Part shown: positions 53,118 to 62,076 of the stretch, in pieces
How the letters are laid out: each line of letters starts with the position of its first letter
Position numbering within the stretch: the stretch's first letter is position 1
From: an uncultured Ruminococcus sp.
GTDB taxonomy: Bacteria > Bacillota > Clostridia > Oscillospirales > Ruminococcaceae
Direction of reading: 5' to 3'
DNA: 64,000 nucleotides
Assembly (NCBI GenBank): GCA_902788785.1
Contig: CADALT010000001.1
Coordinates: 186,001 to 250,000 of the forward strand
Translations under genes and position numbers: made by a program
The notes under the pieces: generated by a model
The model's input: the letters and a program-made list of their open reading frames with translations, nothing else
The model's database searches: none
Told to the model about the DNA's origin: nothing

Positions 53118-53846
53118 TTAAACTCCTCCGAACCTTCTGTTTCTCTCACAAAAATCCATTATAGCCCTATCAAAATCATCATTGCGGAAATCGGGCCATA
53201 GGATATTTGTATAATAAAATTCCGCATATGCCGCCTGCCATATCATGAAGTTTGAAAGGCGCTGTTCACCGCTGGGTCTGATGACCAGATCAAGCGGCGG
53301 CATCTCCTCGGTATAGAGATTTCTCTCTATCATCTCCTCAGTGATATCCTCGGGTTCAAGTTCACCAAGCTTTACCTTTTCTGCAAGGGTCTTTACACTG
53401 TGACATATCTCATCTCTGCCGCCATAGTTTATGGCAAGCACCAGTGTCATAGCATCGAAATCCTTTGACACTTCCTCTGTGTGCTGCATTTTAGCCTGCA
53501 AAGACGGACGAAGCACAGACCTGTCACCTATGAACCTTATGCGGATATTCTCTTCGATGAAATCCTCGACCTCGTCAAGATATTTCTCGAAAAGATCCAT
53601 TATAGAGCTTACCTCATCATCGGGACGTTTCCAGTTCTCCGTAGAGAAAGCGTAGTAGGTCAGGTAATCTATACCTACTGCCTTAGCATGCTTAGTTATG
53701 GAACGGAAATTCTTTGCACCTTCTCTGTGCCCGAATTTACGTGGCAGCCCTCTTTTTTTAGCCCACCTTCCGTTGCCGTCCATTATAACACCAACGTGAG
53801 AAGGCGGTATGATATTATCACCTAATATGCTTTTTTTTCTAGCCAT
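53118..53846 (-). CDS. uppS: Isoprenyl transferase (undecaprenyl diphosphate synthase)
   Basis: 242 residues. The catalytic loop HVGVIMDGNGRWAKKRGLPRKFGHREG (quoted in parts) with the conserved Asp, and DLVIRPSGEQRLSNFMIWQAAYAEFYY (in parts), with the Glu and Arg that bind IPP. It condenses isoprenoid units to the C55 lipid carrier of cell-wall synthesis. Between frr and cdsA; nine bases from frr. Confidence 0.98.
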   Translation of the reverse strand: MARKKSILGDNIIPPSHVGVIMDGNGRWAKKRGLPRKFGHREGAKNFRSITKHAKAVGIDYLTYYAFSTENWKRPDDEVSSIMDLFEKYLDEVEDFIEENIRIRFIGDRSVLRPSLQAKMQHTEEVSKDFDAMTLVLAINYGGRDEICHSVKTLAEKVKLGELEPEDITEEMIERNLYTEEMPPLDLVIRPSGEQRLSNFMIWQAAYAEFYYTNILWPDFRNDDFDRAIMDFCERNRRFGGV

Positions 53847-53854
53847 GTGTCACC

Positions 53855-54409
53855 TTAAATAGAGAGGATCTCTTTTTCCTTCTCGGCAACGTGGCTGTCG
53901 ATCTCCTTAACGAACTTGTCAGTCAGCTTCTGGATCTCTTCCTCGCCGTCCTTCTGCTCATCCTCGGTGATCTCGTTGTTCTTCTTCTTAGCCTTGATCT
54001 TTTCGATAGCGTCACGTCTGATAGAACGAACAGCTACCTTACAATCCTCGCCGCCCTTCTTGACTTCCTTAACGATCTCCTTACGTCTGTCCTCAGTAAG
54101 CTGAGGGAAGATCAGTCTGATGGTCTGACCGTCATTCTGGGGATTTATACCGATGTCGGAAGCCTGTATAGCCTTCTCGATGGACTTCAGTGTTGACTTA
54201 TCCCAGGGAGTGATTACCAGTATCCTTGCTTCTGCAACGGAAATAGCAGCCATCTGATTTATAGGTGTAGGAGAGCCGTAATATTCGACCTTTACCTTAT
54301 CAAGTACAGCAGGGTTAGCTCTGCCTGCTCTGATAGCTGCAAAGTCGTTAAGCATGACATTTACAGACTTCTCCATTTTTTCCTTAGCCTTTTTCTTGAT
54401 CTCCTGCAT
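53855..54409 (-). CDS. frr: Ribosome recycling factor
   Basis: 184 residues. The coiled coil begins KKKAKEKMEKSVNVMLNDFAAIRAGRANP (quoted in parts) and the core YYGSPTPINQMAAISVAEARILVITPWDK (in parts) is the RRF signature. It releases the ribosome from mRNA with EF-G after termination. 21-base gap to pyrH. Confidence 0.98.
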   Translation of the reverse strand: MQEIKKKAKEKMEKSVNVMLNDFAAIRAGRANPAVLDKVKVEYYGSPTPINQMAAISVAEARILVITPWDKSTLKSIEKAIQASDIGINPQNDGQTIRLIFPQLTEDRRKEIVKEVKKGGEDCKVAVRSIRRDAIEKIKAKKKNNEITEDEQKDGEEEIQKLTDKFVKEIDSHVAEKEKEILSI

Positions 54410-54430
54410 TATATTTCATCCTTTCACTGA

Positions 54431-55141
54431 TTATTCCGAAACTACGAGCGTACCAACATTTTCGCCCATGCACGCATCATAGATATTGTCGGGTCTTGCT
54501 ATATCAAATACCAGTACGGGTATTTTATTATCCTTGCACATAGCAGCTGCGGTAGAATCCATTACCTTCAGATCCTTCTCCAGCACCTCGGAGAATGTAA
54601 GGGTATCATACTTTACAGCATCATCGAACTTATGAGGATCCTTGTCATATACACCGTCTACCATAGTTGCCTTGAAGATGATGTCAGCCTCTATCTCAGC
54701 CGCTCTCAGTGCAGCAGCTGTATCTGTAGAGAAGAACGGATTGCCTGTACCGCAGCCGAAAATACAAACTCTGCCCTTTTCAAAATGTCTCATAGCCTTG
54801 TTCCTGATATAAGGCTCAGCTATCTGGGGCATTGAGATCGCAGTCTGAACTCTTACTTCCATGCCGCAGTTCTCAAGACCGTCTGCAACAGCCAGCGCAT
54901 TCATAGCTGTAGCCAGCATACCGATGTGGTCAGCTCTTGTTCTGTCCATCGCACCGCTTGAACGACCTCTCCAGAAATTACCGCCGCCTACAACTATACC
55001 AACGTCAACACCTGCGTCAACTACCTTCTTAATGCTTTTACCGAAGGTGGTGATTATATCATAATCAAGACCTATCTTCTTATCACCTGCAAGTGCCTCA
55101 CCGCTAAGTTTAAGCAGTATGCGTTTATATTTGGCGCTCAT
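54431..55141 (-). CDS. pyrH: UMP kinase
   Basis: 236 residues from the ATG at 55141, with GAGGAG eight bases upstream; a GTG nine bases earlier is not better placed. Nucleotide motifs: [51 protein letters not shown] (quoted in parts), and MSTAA-type end [21 protein letters not shown]. It phosphorylates UMP to UDP. First gene of the operon, with a strong promoter ~100 bases upstream. Confidence 0.98.
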   Translation of the reverse strand: MSAKYKRILLKLSGEALAGDKKIGLDYDIITTFGKSIKKVVDAGVDVGIVVGGGNFWRGRSSGAMDRTRADHIGMLATAMNALAVADGLENCGMEVRVQTAISMPQIAEPYIRNKAMRHFEKGRVCIFGCGTGNPFFSTDTAAALRAAEIEADIIFKATMVDGVYDKDPHKFDDAVKYDTLTFSEVLEKDLKVMDSTAAAMCKDNKIPVLVFDIARPDNIYDACMGENVGTLVVSE

Positions 55142-55242
55142 ACATAACACTCCTCATCTGAACTATCTCATTTTGACCGAACACCTTATAATATCAGGCA
55201 TCCGACCCATGCGGCACAGCCGCACAAACTCTCACATATAAA

Positions 55243-55271
55243 ATTATACTATATTTTTCCCTTCTTGTAAA
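55243..55271 (-). promoter_or_regulatory. Promoter of the pyrH operon
   Basis: Minus-strand TTTACA (55271-55266), 17-base spacer, TATAAT (55248-55243). Confidence 0.82.
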
Positions 55272-55292
55272 GTCTTTTCACAAATTTCTTAG

Positions 55293-55330
55293 AAAAAAAC
55301 TGCGGAGAGATATCGTTGCTTCTCCGCAGT
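55293..55330 (-). terminator. Intrinsic terminator
   Basis: Minus-strand ACTGCGGAGA/TCTCCGCAGT followed by TTTTTT, just after the YjbQ-family gene. Confidence 0.88.
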
Positions 55331-55362
55331 GGTAAATTTTGTATATGCATTAGCCGAATATT

Positions 55363-55758
55363 TCAGCCTTCTATTATCTTTACAAAGAAATGTCTCTGCC
55401 TCGGTCCGTCAAATTCAGCAAAATATATGCCCTGCCATGTTCCCAGCAACAGCGCACCGTCCTCGACGATGACAGTTTCCGATGCGCCTATACAGCTGCA
55501 TTTAAGGTGCGCAGAAGAATTGCCCTCCATATGACGGAACTGCGGTCTGTCAGGATAAGTCTTATCAAGTGCAAACAAAAGATCTGTCTGCACATCGGGG
55601 TCTGCGTTCTCATTTATTGTTATAGCCGCCGTTGTATGCGGACAAAATACCACAGCCAGACCTTCCTCGACACCGCTTTCATTAAGTGCCTGTCTTACAT
55701 AACTGGTTATATTATACAGCCCCTCCGCTTCGGTGGAGATATTATATCTTTTTAGCAT
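55363..55758 (-). CDS. YjbQ-family protein (secondary thiamine-phosphate synthase type)
   Basis: 131 residues, full length. Conserved blocks: GLAVVFCPHTTAAITINENADPDVQTDLL (quoted in parts), HMEGNSSAHLKCSCIGASETVIVEDGALLLGTWQGIYFAEFDGPRQR (quoted in parts), with the GTWQ and GPR motifs of UPF0047/YjbQ. Some members have thiamine-phosphate synthase activity; the physiological role is open. It is last in the der-plsY-gpsA unit, 14 bases after gpsA. Confidence 0.94.
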   Translation of the reverse strand: MLKRYNISTEAEGLYNITSYVRQALNESGVEEGLAVVFCPHTTAAITINENADPDVQTDLLFALDKTYPDRPQFRHMEGNSSAHLKCSCIGASETVIVEDGALLLGTWQGIYFAEFDGPRQRHFFVKIIEG

Positions 55759-55772
55759 AACTGCACCTCCAT

Positions 55773-56777
55773 TCAGCTTAGGAACTCATTCTCGGTCTCA
55801 TTCTTCGATGGTCTGCCCATAAGCTTCTTGATGGTGTCCTTTACAGGCGTACCATTGAACAGTACACCTGCCAGCTGTTCGGTTATAGGCATCTCGACAC
55901 CTATCTTCTTCGCCAGTTCGTAGGCATTCTTAGTACAGGTATAGCCCTCAACTGTGCCGACCTGTCTGACTGCCTCGGCAGGATCCACTCCCTGACCAAT
56001 AAGGATACCCGCACGCCTGTTTCGGCTGTGCATCGAACAACAGGTCACGATCAGATCGCCTATACCGCTGAGTCCTGCGAAAGTTGCGCTGTCAGCACCC
56101 ATAGCGATACCAAGTCTCGCTATCTCACGTATGCCCCTGGTCATAAGAGCGGCTTTGGTATTATCGCCCAATCCGAGACCATCGCACACACCTGCGGCAA
56201 GTGCTATGACATTTTTCAGCGAACCGCCTATCTCGCAGCCCATAACATCATCATTAACATACACCCTGAAAGTATCATTCGACAAAGTCTGCTGAATGAA
56301 ATTTGCAGCATCTCTGTCCTCACAGGCGGTACAAACAGTAGTAGGTATGCCCCTTGCAACTTCCTCCGCATGGGATGGACCTGTAAGCAGCGCTATGGTG
56401 TTTTCAGGGAAACACTCTTTCTCGACCTGAGTCATCGTTTTAAGAGTACCTGCTTCCAGACCCTTTGCTGTATTGACGATGATCGTATTCTTTTCGATAT
56501 AAGGCGCAGCTTCTTCGCACACAGACCTTACAAAATTCGAGGGTATTCCGACCAGTACAAGATCCTTGCCTTTTACAGAGGAAATGTCAGTGGTCAGTTT
56601 GATAGTCTTGTTCACAAGAACGCCGGGCAGTTTGCTTTTCAGTTCACCTGTACGTTTTATCGTGTCGATCTCATCCTGAAATTTGCTCCATACTGTCACA
56701 TCGTGCCCTGCATTATCGCACATTATAGCCAGAGAAAGACCAAATCCGCCCGAACCTAAGATAGTGATAGATGCCAT
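55773..56777 (-). CDS. gpsA: Glycerol-3-phosphate dehydrogenase (NAD(P)+)
   Basis: 334 residues. The Rossmann loop is ITILGSGGFGLSLAIMCDNAGHDVTVW (quoted in part); the catalytic Lys is in the SLKNVIALAAGVCDGLGLGDNTKAALM region (quoted in part); VGIPSNFVRSV and LLTGPSHAEEVA are standard. It makes sn-glycerol 3-phosphate for PlsY in the same gene group. A 132-base gap separates it from the alpha/beta hydrolase. Confidence 0.98.
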   Translation of the reverse strand: MASITILGSGGFGLSLAIMCDNAGHDVTVWSKFQDEIDTIKRTGELKSKLPGVLVNKTIKLTTDISSVKGKDLVLVGIPSNFVRSVCEEAAPYIEKNTIIVNTAKGLEAGTLKTMTQVEKECFPENTIALLTGPSHAEEVARGIPTTVCTACEDRDAANFIQQTLSNDTFRVYVNDDVMGCEIGGSLKNVIALAAGVCDGLGLGDNTKAALMTRGIREIARLGIAMGADSATFAGLSGIGDLIVTCCSMHSRNRRAGILIGQGVDPAEAVRQVGTVEGYTCTKNAYELAKKIGVEMPITEQLAGVLFNGTPVKDTIKKLMGRPSKNETENEFLS

Positions 56778-56909
56778 ATTATTGACCCTCCTTGTTGTCT
56801 GATATTATCATGTTTGTTTTGCGTTTAGCAAAAGTGTAATTTTATCCTTTTTGTTTAAAATATAATATCTCATCATAGTGATAGTTATGTGTTGATAAAA
56901 AGAAATATA

Positions 56910-57713
56910 CTAAAAACAGTCATTCAGCCAATTTTTAACAATATCCTCAAATTGTTCCGGCTGTTCGATCTGAAGATTATGCCCTGCCATATTTATAGCG
57001 CAGTATGTGGAATCAGTGAAATTACGCATCAGACCAAACTGATCCTTATAACCTACCTCCGTATCCTGCTTGCCTGTAATTATAAGGCATGGCTGTGTAT
57101 ACGGCTCTGCTGTATCATCTACATCATACGAAAATCCGCCCACCAGAACTTCGTCCAGAAAATGCCTGTCCTGAATATCTATCGCAGGCTGGATATCTCT
57201 CATATAGCGTTCATACACAGGTCTTGTCAGTATGACATTCATGAAAGTGAAGCTTTCATACTGTGCTTTGGTAAGTGTTTTTAAGAACTCATCATCTTTT
57301 TCCATGACTTTCAGCGGTTCAACTCTACCCTGCCGAACACCTGCAATAACACAGGGACAAAGCAGTATCATCCCCATTGTCATTTCAGGACAAGCCTTTA
57401 TAAAGCCACGAGCGATAAGTCCGCCATAGCTTTCGCCTGCAACTATGCAAGGCTCACCGATAATATCCTTAGCAAAAGCTGCAACAGCCATCAGCATTTC
57501 ATCTGTTGTGGTTATATCGCCTGCTGTCGAAGCACCCATACCGGGCAGATCGATATAAAACCTTTTGTAGCCCGACACCTTCTCAAAAACAGGTTCAAAA
57601 CAGCCCGTCATCAAACGTTTATCCATGCCCCAGCCGTGTATCAGAAGAACCGGTACGCCGCTGCCTATCGCCGTATAATCAATGACCGAATTATTATATT
57701 TATACTTGCTCAT
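56910..57713 (-). CDS. Alpha/beta-fold hydrolase
   Basis: 267 residues. Oxyanion block VLLIHGWGMDKRL near residue 24, nucleophile elbow VAGESYGGLIARG, Asp in ITGKQDTEVGYKD and His in INMAGHNLQIEQPEQF. A canonical serine hydrolase, substrate unknown (esterase or lactonase). It starts 13 bases after the small gene upstream and is one of three accessory genes between plsY and gpsA. Confidence 0.92.
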   Translation of the reverse strand: MSKYKYNNSVIDYTAIGSGVPVLLIHGWGMDKRLMTGCFEPVFEKVSGYKRFYIDLPGMGASTAGDITTTDEMLMAVAAFAKDIIGEPCIVAGESYGGLIARGFIKACPEMTMGMILLCPCVIAGVRQGRVEPLKVMEKDDEFLKTLTKAQYESFTFMNVILTRPVYERYMRDIQPAIDIQDRHFLDEVLVGGFSYDVDDTAEPYTQPCLIITGKQDTEVGYKDQFGLMRNFTDSTYCAINMAGHNLQIEQPEQFEDIVKNWLNDCF

Positions 57714-57726
57714 TTTGTCTCCTTAG

Positions 57727-58056
57727 TTATATCTCTTCAAGTCCGTATTTTTCATTAAGGTCAAGATAGTAATGCCCAATTATCTCTTTCTTTATCACAT
57801 CAACGACAATAACAACATACACATTTTCTCTGTCGCCGAAAAGAAGTATGTGCTGATACTCCTTTGTGCCGTTTTCGTAAACAGCTTCAATAAGCTTGTT
57901 TTCAAGCCCGTATTCCGAGAGCAGCATCCTTACCGAAAAATTCCGAGCATATTCCCAGATATCGGTGATAAACTCAGCACTTTCAGTAACATTCTTCATG
58001 CCGCCGGACATCGCCCCGTTATATTCTTTTTCAGTTAATTCACGCACTTCCGTCAT
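57727..58056 (-). CDS. Hypothetical protein, 109 aa
   Basis: 109 residues, soluble, not recognised. TEVRELTEKEYNGAMSGGM at the start, NFSVRMLLSEYGLENKLIEAVYENG in the middle, and a beta-type end, HILLFGDRENVYVVIVVDVIKKEIIGHYYLDLNEKYGLEEI (quoted in parts). It resembles small immunity- or SUKH-like proteins in size only. It lies in a three-gene insert between plsY and gpsA. Confidence 0.6.
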   Translation of the reverse strand: MTEVRELTEKEYNGAMSGGMKNVTESAEFITDIWEYARNFSVRMLLSEYGLENKLIEAVYENGTKEYQHILLFGDRENVYVVIVVDVIKKEIIGHYYLDLNEKYGLEEI

Positions 58057-58065
58057 AATGATACC

Positions 58066-58590
58066 TCAGTAAAAATACCCGTGCCCCTGTAGTTCTCTCA
58101 ACTTATCAAAAAATCTCATCATCGAACCCAGCATATCCGGTATGCAGCTCTGATCGAGTTCAGCCGAAAAGCTTATACCATCGGTATACCCGTTGTTTTT
58201 ATTTTTGAAATGCCCTTTTGCGGTACAGCGGCCACGCTTATCAAAAACCACAGAAAACTTGGATCTGTTCAGCGTTCCGTAATTTTCAAGCACAGCAGAT
58301 GCGTTTCTTCCGAACATGATATCGTAAGCGTCATCCAGCTGATATTCAAATAAATACAGATTTCCGACCGTGAGATCGATCGGAAATTCACATTGCATTC
58401 CACAGCTTTGATATACAATGCCAAAGCTGCCTGTTATGCCGCTCTGCTTGACCGAATATTCATTCTGCCCTTTATCAAAGGCTATAAATCTTAAAATAAA
58501 ACGCCCACTGCCCGTGTCTATATCGATCAGGTCAAAGGGCAGTTTTATCTGCTTTTCAAGTTCTTCACATGAGTAAACGAATTTGATCAC
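58066..58590 (-). CDS. Hypothetical protein, 174 aa
   Basis: 174 residues, beta-rich, not recognised: LPFDLIDIDTGSGRFILRFIAFD near residue 18, SGITGSFGIVYQSCGMQCEFPID in the middle, and MLGSMMRFFDKLRELQGHGYFY at the end. Its ATG overlaps the plsY stop (ATGA), so it is translationally coupled to plsY. No signal peptide or membrane segment. Confidence 0.62.
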   Translation of the reverse strand: MIKFVYSCEELEKQIKLPFDLIDIDTGSGRFILRFIAFDKGQNEYSVKQSGITGSFGIVYQSCGMQCEFPIDLTVGNLYLFEYQLDDAYDIMFGRNASAVLENYGTLNRSKFSVVFDKRGRCTAKGHFKNKNNGYTDGISFSAELDQSCIPDMLGSMMRFFDKLRELQGHGYFY

Positions 58591-59267
58591 TCGCCTTTCT
58601 TTTTCTGTCCGAATTTGTTTTCCGTGCCGTTCAAAAGTCTGCCTATATTCGCATGGTGCAGTGAAACGATAAGTATACAGATAAGCACACCTACACAGGT
58701 ATTGGGAATGACCGCATAGAACTTATCGGGAAAAATAGCTTTATAAAGAAAATTCTGATTTATAAAAGTAAACACAGGATATGAGATCGCCGCAAATATC
58801 GAGCCTACCGAAACATACTTGGTTATCGCAAGCAATATGGCAAACAAGCTGACTGCAAACAGGCAGGTCAAAGGATCTATAGCGATAAGCGTAGTTGCCG
58901 CTATAAGTACGCCTTTTCCGCCATGGAAACCGTAGAATACAGGAAAACAGTGTCCCAGCATCACAAAGAGGCCTGCAACATATCCGATAAAATGAGGATC
59001 ATCAAAATATGCAACACCCAGCACATGATGGCACACAAGCCTGCAAGTTACCACTGCGACAACACCCTTTGCCAGATCACAAAGGAGTGTCGCCAATGCA
59101 GGTCCTTTTCCGAAAACTCTCAGCACATTCGTAAGACCTGCGTTATTGCTGCCATAATCTCTTATATCCTTACCCTTGAGCAGTTTGCAAACAATTATAG
59201 GCGAATTAAGACTGCCGATAAGATAAGAAAATACTACCGTAAATATTACCCCGATGACGTTGTTCAT
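58587..59267 (-). CDS. plsY: Glycerol-3-phosphate acyltransferase
   Basis: 226 residues from the ATG at 59267 (a TTG lies one codon upstream, still after GGGAGGATG). Five to six helices and the three PlsY motifs: SYLIGSLNSPIIVCKLL, DYGSNNAGLTNVLRVFGKGPALATLL (quoted in part), and GHCFPVFYGFHGGKGV. It acylates glycerol 3-phosphate with acyl phosphate, using the product of GpsA nearby. It follows der by 18 bases, with no terminator between. Confidence 0.97.
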   Translation of the reverse strand: MNNVIGVIFTVVFSYLIGSLNSPIIVCKLLKGKDIRDYGSNNAGLTNVLRVFGKGPALATLLCDLAKGVVAVVTCRLVCHHVLGVAYFDDPHFIGYVAGLFVMLGHCFPVFYGFHGGKGVLIAATTLIAIDPLTCLFAVSLFAILLAITKYVSVGSIFAAISYPVFTFINQNFLYKAIFPDKFYAVIPNTCVGVLICILIVSLHHANIGRLLNGTENKFGQKKKGE

Positions 59268-59285
59268 CAATACATCCTCCCGAAA

Positions 59286-60617
59286 TTATTTTACATCGTC
59301 CCTGTCACGTTCTCTGATCTTGAATACAATGGGCGTGCCGTCCAGTTCAAAAGTTTCTCTGATCTGGTTTTCAAGATATCTCTGATAAGAGAAGTGGAAA
59401 AGATCTGCTCTGTTTACAAAGAACACAAATGTCGGCGGATTTGTCGAAACCTGTGTCATGTAATAGATCTTCAGTCTTCTGCCCTTGTCAGAAGGCGGCT
59501 GAACTCTCTGTGTAGCATAAGCCAGCACTTCATTGAGTCTGCCTGTAGGTATCCTGATGGAGTTCTGCTCCTTAACGTGTTTTATAAGCTCGAACATCTT
59601 ATCTATACGCAGACCTGTCTTAGCAGATACAAATACAAAAGGCACATAGCTCATAAAGCTGAAATCATTTTCCAGCTTTTTCTTGAATTCATTCATGGTC
59701 TTGCCGTCTTTTTCAATGGCATCCCACTTATTGACCGCAACAACACAAGCCTTGCCCTTTTCATGAGCATAGCCTGCGACCTTACTATCCTGCTCGGTAA
59801 ATCCGACAGTTGCATCAATAACTATAACAGCCACATCTGCTCTGTCCACAGCCATGTAAGCTCTAAGCACCGAGTATTTCTCGACACTTTCAAGCACCTT
59901 GGATTTTCTTCTGATACCTGCGGTATCTATGAAAACAAACTTACCGTATTCATTCTCGATATCAGTATCTGTAGCATCTCTGGTAGTACCTGCGATATCT
60001 GAAACTATCACTCTCTCCTCGCCGCATATACGGTTTATCAGAGAAGACTTGCCCACATTTGGCTTACCGATGACAGCGACCTTGACAGTAGCCTCATCTT
60101 CCTCATCTTCCTCGACATCCGGAAGATATTTGATGACTTCATCAAGCATATCGCCCGTACCATGACCATGTACCGATGATACAGGGAAAGGCTCACCAAG
60201 TCCCAGATTATAGAACTCATAAAGCTCCATAGGAGGTTCGCCCACATTATCTACCTTATTAACGCAAAGCACCACAGGTTTGCCCGATTTCATGAGCATC
60301 TGTGCAACTTCCATATCAGTCGATGTAACGCCCGACTTGATATCAGTAACTAAAATTATAACATTAGCAGAAGAAATGGCAAGTTCGGACTGTCTCCTCA
60401 TCTGTGAAAGTATCACATCGGTAGATTCAGGCTCGATACCGCCCGTATCCACCAGCATGAATTCTCTGCCCAGCCACTCACATTTACCGTAAATACGGTC
60501 CCTTGTAACGCCGGGGGTGTCCTCGACTATAGAAAGTCTCTGACCGATAAGTTTATTGAAAAGCGTGGATTTGCCCACATTAGGTCTGCCAACAACAGCA
60601 ACGACCGGCAATACCAT
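59286..60617 (-). CDS. der: Ribosome-assembly GTPase Der (EngA)
   Basis: 443 residues from the ATG at 60617, with GAAGGAGATGATAGT just before; longer starts reach into the leader. Two tandem G domains: GRPNVGKSTLFNKLI with DTGGIEPES and NKVD, then GKPNVGKSSLINRICG with DTAGIRRKSK and NKWD; a C-terminal KH-like domain (LKIYYMTQVSTNPPTFVFFVN). It is needed for 50S assembly. The der-plsY-gpsA order is common in Firmicutes. Confidence 0.98.
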   Translation of the reverse strand: MVLPVVAVVGRPNVGKSTLFNKLIGQRLSIVEDTPGVTRDRIYGKCEWLGREFMLVDTGGIEPESTDVILSQMRRQSELAISSANVIILVTDIKSGVTSTDMEVAQMLMKSGKPVVLCVNKVDNVGEPPMELYEFYNLGLGEPFPVSSVHGHGTGDMLDEVIKYLPDVEEDEEDEATVKVAVIGKPNVGKSSLINRICGEERVIVSDIAGTTRDATDTDIENEYGKFVFIDTAGIRRKSKVLESVEKYSVLRAYMAVDRADVAVIVIDATVGFTEQDSKVAGYAHEKGKACVVAVNKWDAIEKDGKTMNEFKKKLENDFSFMSYVPFVFVSAKTGLRIDKMFELIKHVKEQNSIRIPTGRLNEVLAYATQRVQPPSDKGRRLKIYYMTQVSTNPPTFVFFVNRADLFHFSYQRYLENQIRETFELDGTPIVFKIRERDRDDVK

Positions 60618-60696
60618 ACTATCATCTCCTTCGATTAAACTTACAAGCCTAAAGCCGCATCTCCACAAAATGCCGTTTTCAAGCTCATACATAGTT

Positions 60697-60725
60697 ATTA
60701 TAGCATACTTTTTTCATCTTGTAAA
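60697..60725 (-). promoter_or_regulatory. Promoter of the der operon
   Basis: Minus-strand TTTACA (60725-60720), 17-base spacer, TATAAT (60702-60697). Confidence 0.82.
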
Positions 60726-60743
60726 GATACATATCATTAAAAC

Positions 60744-60774
60744 TAAAAGGCAGAGGACACAAGATCCTCTGCCT
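60744..60774 (-). terminator. Intrinsic terminator of the DUF177-rpmF unit
   Basis: Minus-strand AGGCAGAGGA/TCCTCTGCCT followed by TTTT. Confidence 0.85.
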
Positions 60775-60812
60775 CAAAGTTTCAAATTCAGACCGTTTCG
60801 GTGTCAAAAGGC

Positions 60813-60995
60813 TTATGCTTCCTTCTTGATTACCTCTACGCCCTTGTAATAGCCGCAATTCTTGCAGACTCTGTGGGGTGAAGTGAGTTCACCGCAGTTA
60901 GAGCATCTGCTCAGTGCAGGCGCTTCGAGCTTCCAAACTGCAGAACGTCTCTTATCACGTCTAGCCTTGGAAACTTTCCTCTTTGGTACTGCCAT
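60813..60995 (-). CDS. rpmF: 50S ribosomal protein L32
   Basis: 60 residues. Start AVPKRKVSKARRDKRRS and the zinc-binding set CSNCGELTSPHRVCKNCGYYKG, the C+ form with four cysteines. GGAGGTGCC before the ATG. It follows DUF177 (48-base gap), the standard pair in bacteria. No second, zinc-free L32 copy is in the window. Confidence 0.98.
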   Translation of the reverse strand: MAVPKRKVSKARRDKRRSAVWKLEAPALSRCSNCGELTSPHRVCKNCGYYKGVEVIKKEA

Positions 60996-61043
60996 TCTGG
61001 CACCTCCTTCGGTAATAGTATTATCCCAATAATATAGCCGAGG

Positions 61044-61493
61044 TCAATCCTCAGAGCAGTTACACCTGCCCTCGTTCAGATCTTTGCCGCACTTGAAGCA
61101 CAGCCCCTTGCAATCCTCTTTACAAAGGATCTTTGTCGGGAGCGATAGCAACAGATCGGAAATGACCAGCTCGTCAAGCTCAAGAACGTTATTCTCACAC
61201 ACAACATAATCGTCATTATCTCCATGGAGCTCTCTGACAAGAGTATGTGTGAAATCATAAACAAACTCACGCTTAAACTCTTTAAGACATCTGTCACAGG
61301 TAAGATCCAGTGTGAAATCAACACCGACATCCAGCGTAACAACGCCTGCACGGTTCATTCCCTTGACCTTAACTGCTATAGGTGCTGTAAAATCATAAGA
61401 CGAATACTCTCCGATCACATCAGTCGGGATCTCGAAACTAAGCTCTTTGACCTCGCCGTCAATATCGAAAAGCTCTTTCAGATGCATTTTCAT
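61044..61493 (-). CDS. DUF177 (YceD-like) protein, 23S rRNA-linked
   Basis: 149 residues from the ATG at 61493, with GAGGTGT upstream. DUF177 blocks: LDLTCDRCLKEFKREFVYDF and the Cys-rich end CKEDCKGLCFKCGKDLNEGRCNC. This family is always next to rpmF and is implicated in 23S rRNA accumulation. The gene precedes rpmF by 48 bases. Confidence 0.93.
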   Translation of the reverse strand: MKMHLKELFDIDGEVKELSFEIPTDVIGEYSSYDFTAPIAVKVKGMNRAGVVTLDVGVDFTLDLTCDRCLKEFKREFVYDFTHTLVRELHGDNDDYVVCENNVLELDELVISDLLLSLPTKILCKEDCKGLCFKCGKDLNEGRCNCSED

Positions 61494-61601
61494 AGTACAC
61501 CTCAAACATCACAAACTCCATTATAACTCGAAATCTGCGATTTGTCAATAGTTTTTCAGAATTTTTTTGTTAACCCGAAGTAAATAATCGGGACGGCTCT
61601 C

Positions 61602-62006
61602 TTACTTGATGAAAGCCTTTACGTTAGCAGGAAGCTCCTCTACGTCAGCAGATACTGTGAATACGATATTGATATCCTTAGCCAGAACTGCCAGCTTTTC
61701 GATCATATCGCCGAACTCAGCGTAATTTCTTCCGCCGATCTTCAGTATACCGTCAACGAAGACCTCCTGTATATCGTGATTTCCTGCAAGAAGACCTGCA
61801 ACAAAACCATAGAAAGTCTCAAAGCTTGTGATACCATAGTCTTCAGCATCAACAAGTCTCACGCTGTGAGGAAGATCGAAAGTCAGCTTCATGCCTCTCT
61901 CGATGCAAACAACGTTGCCTGTAGCCTTCTCGGAAGCCTTTACGATGGAGTCAACAAGTATCTTAGTCTTGCCTGTACCCTTTTTGCCCGGAATTAAATT
62001 GATCAT
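61602..62006 (-). CDS. Small P-loop protein, unknown function
   Basis: 134 residues. The start INLIPGKKGTGKTKILVDSI holds a Walker A-like GxxGxGKT loop; EVFVDGILKIGG may be the Walker B-type strand. Conserved in Ruminococcaceae beside pgi by my recollection, sometimes labelled PilT-like; function is not shown. It sits alone between pgi and DUF177, with its own small gap on each side. Confidence 0.68.
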   Translation of the reverse strand: MINLIPGKKGTGKTKILVDSIVKASEKATGNVVCIERGMKLTFDLPHSVRLVDAEDYGITSFETFYGFVAGLLAGNHDIQEVFVDGILKIGGRNYAEFGDMIEKLAVLAKDINIVFTVSADVEELPANVKAFIK

Positions 62007-62076
62007 AATAACTCTCCATTCTGCTTTAAAAGCATTTATTTTAAGCGGAATCAGATCCGCATGATCCCTGATATTA

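Noticed and set aside
61565-61585. CCCGA/TCGGG hairpin after the P-loop gene as a terminator
   Set aside because: The stem is only five base pairs and no T-run follows it on the minus strand.
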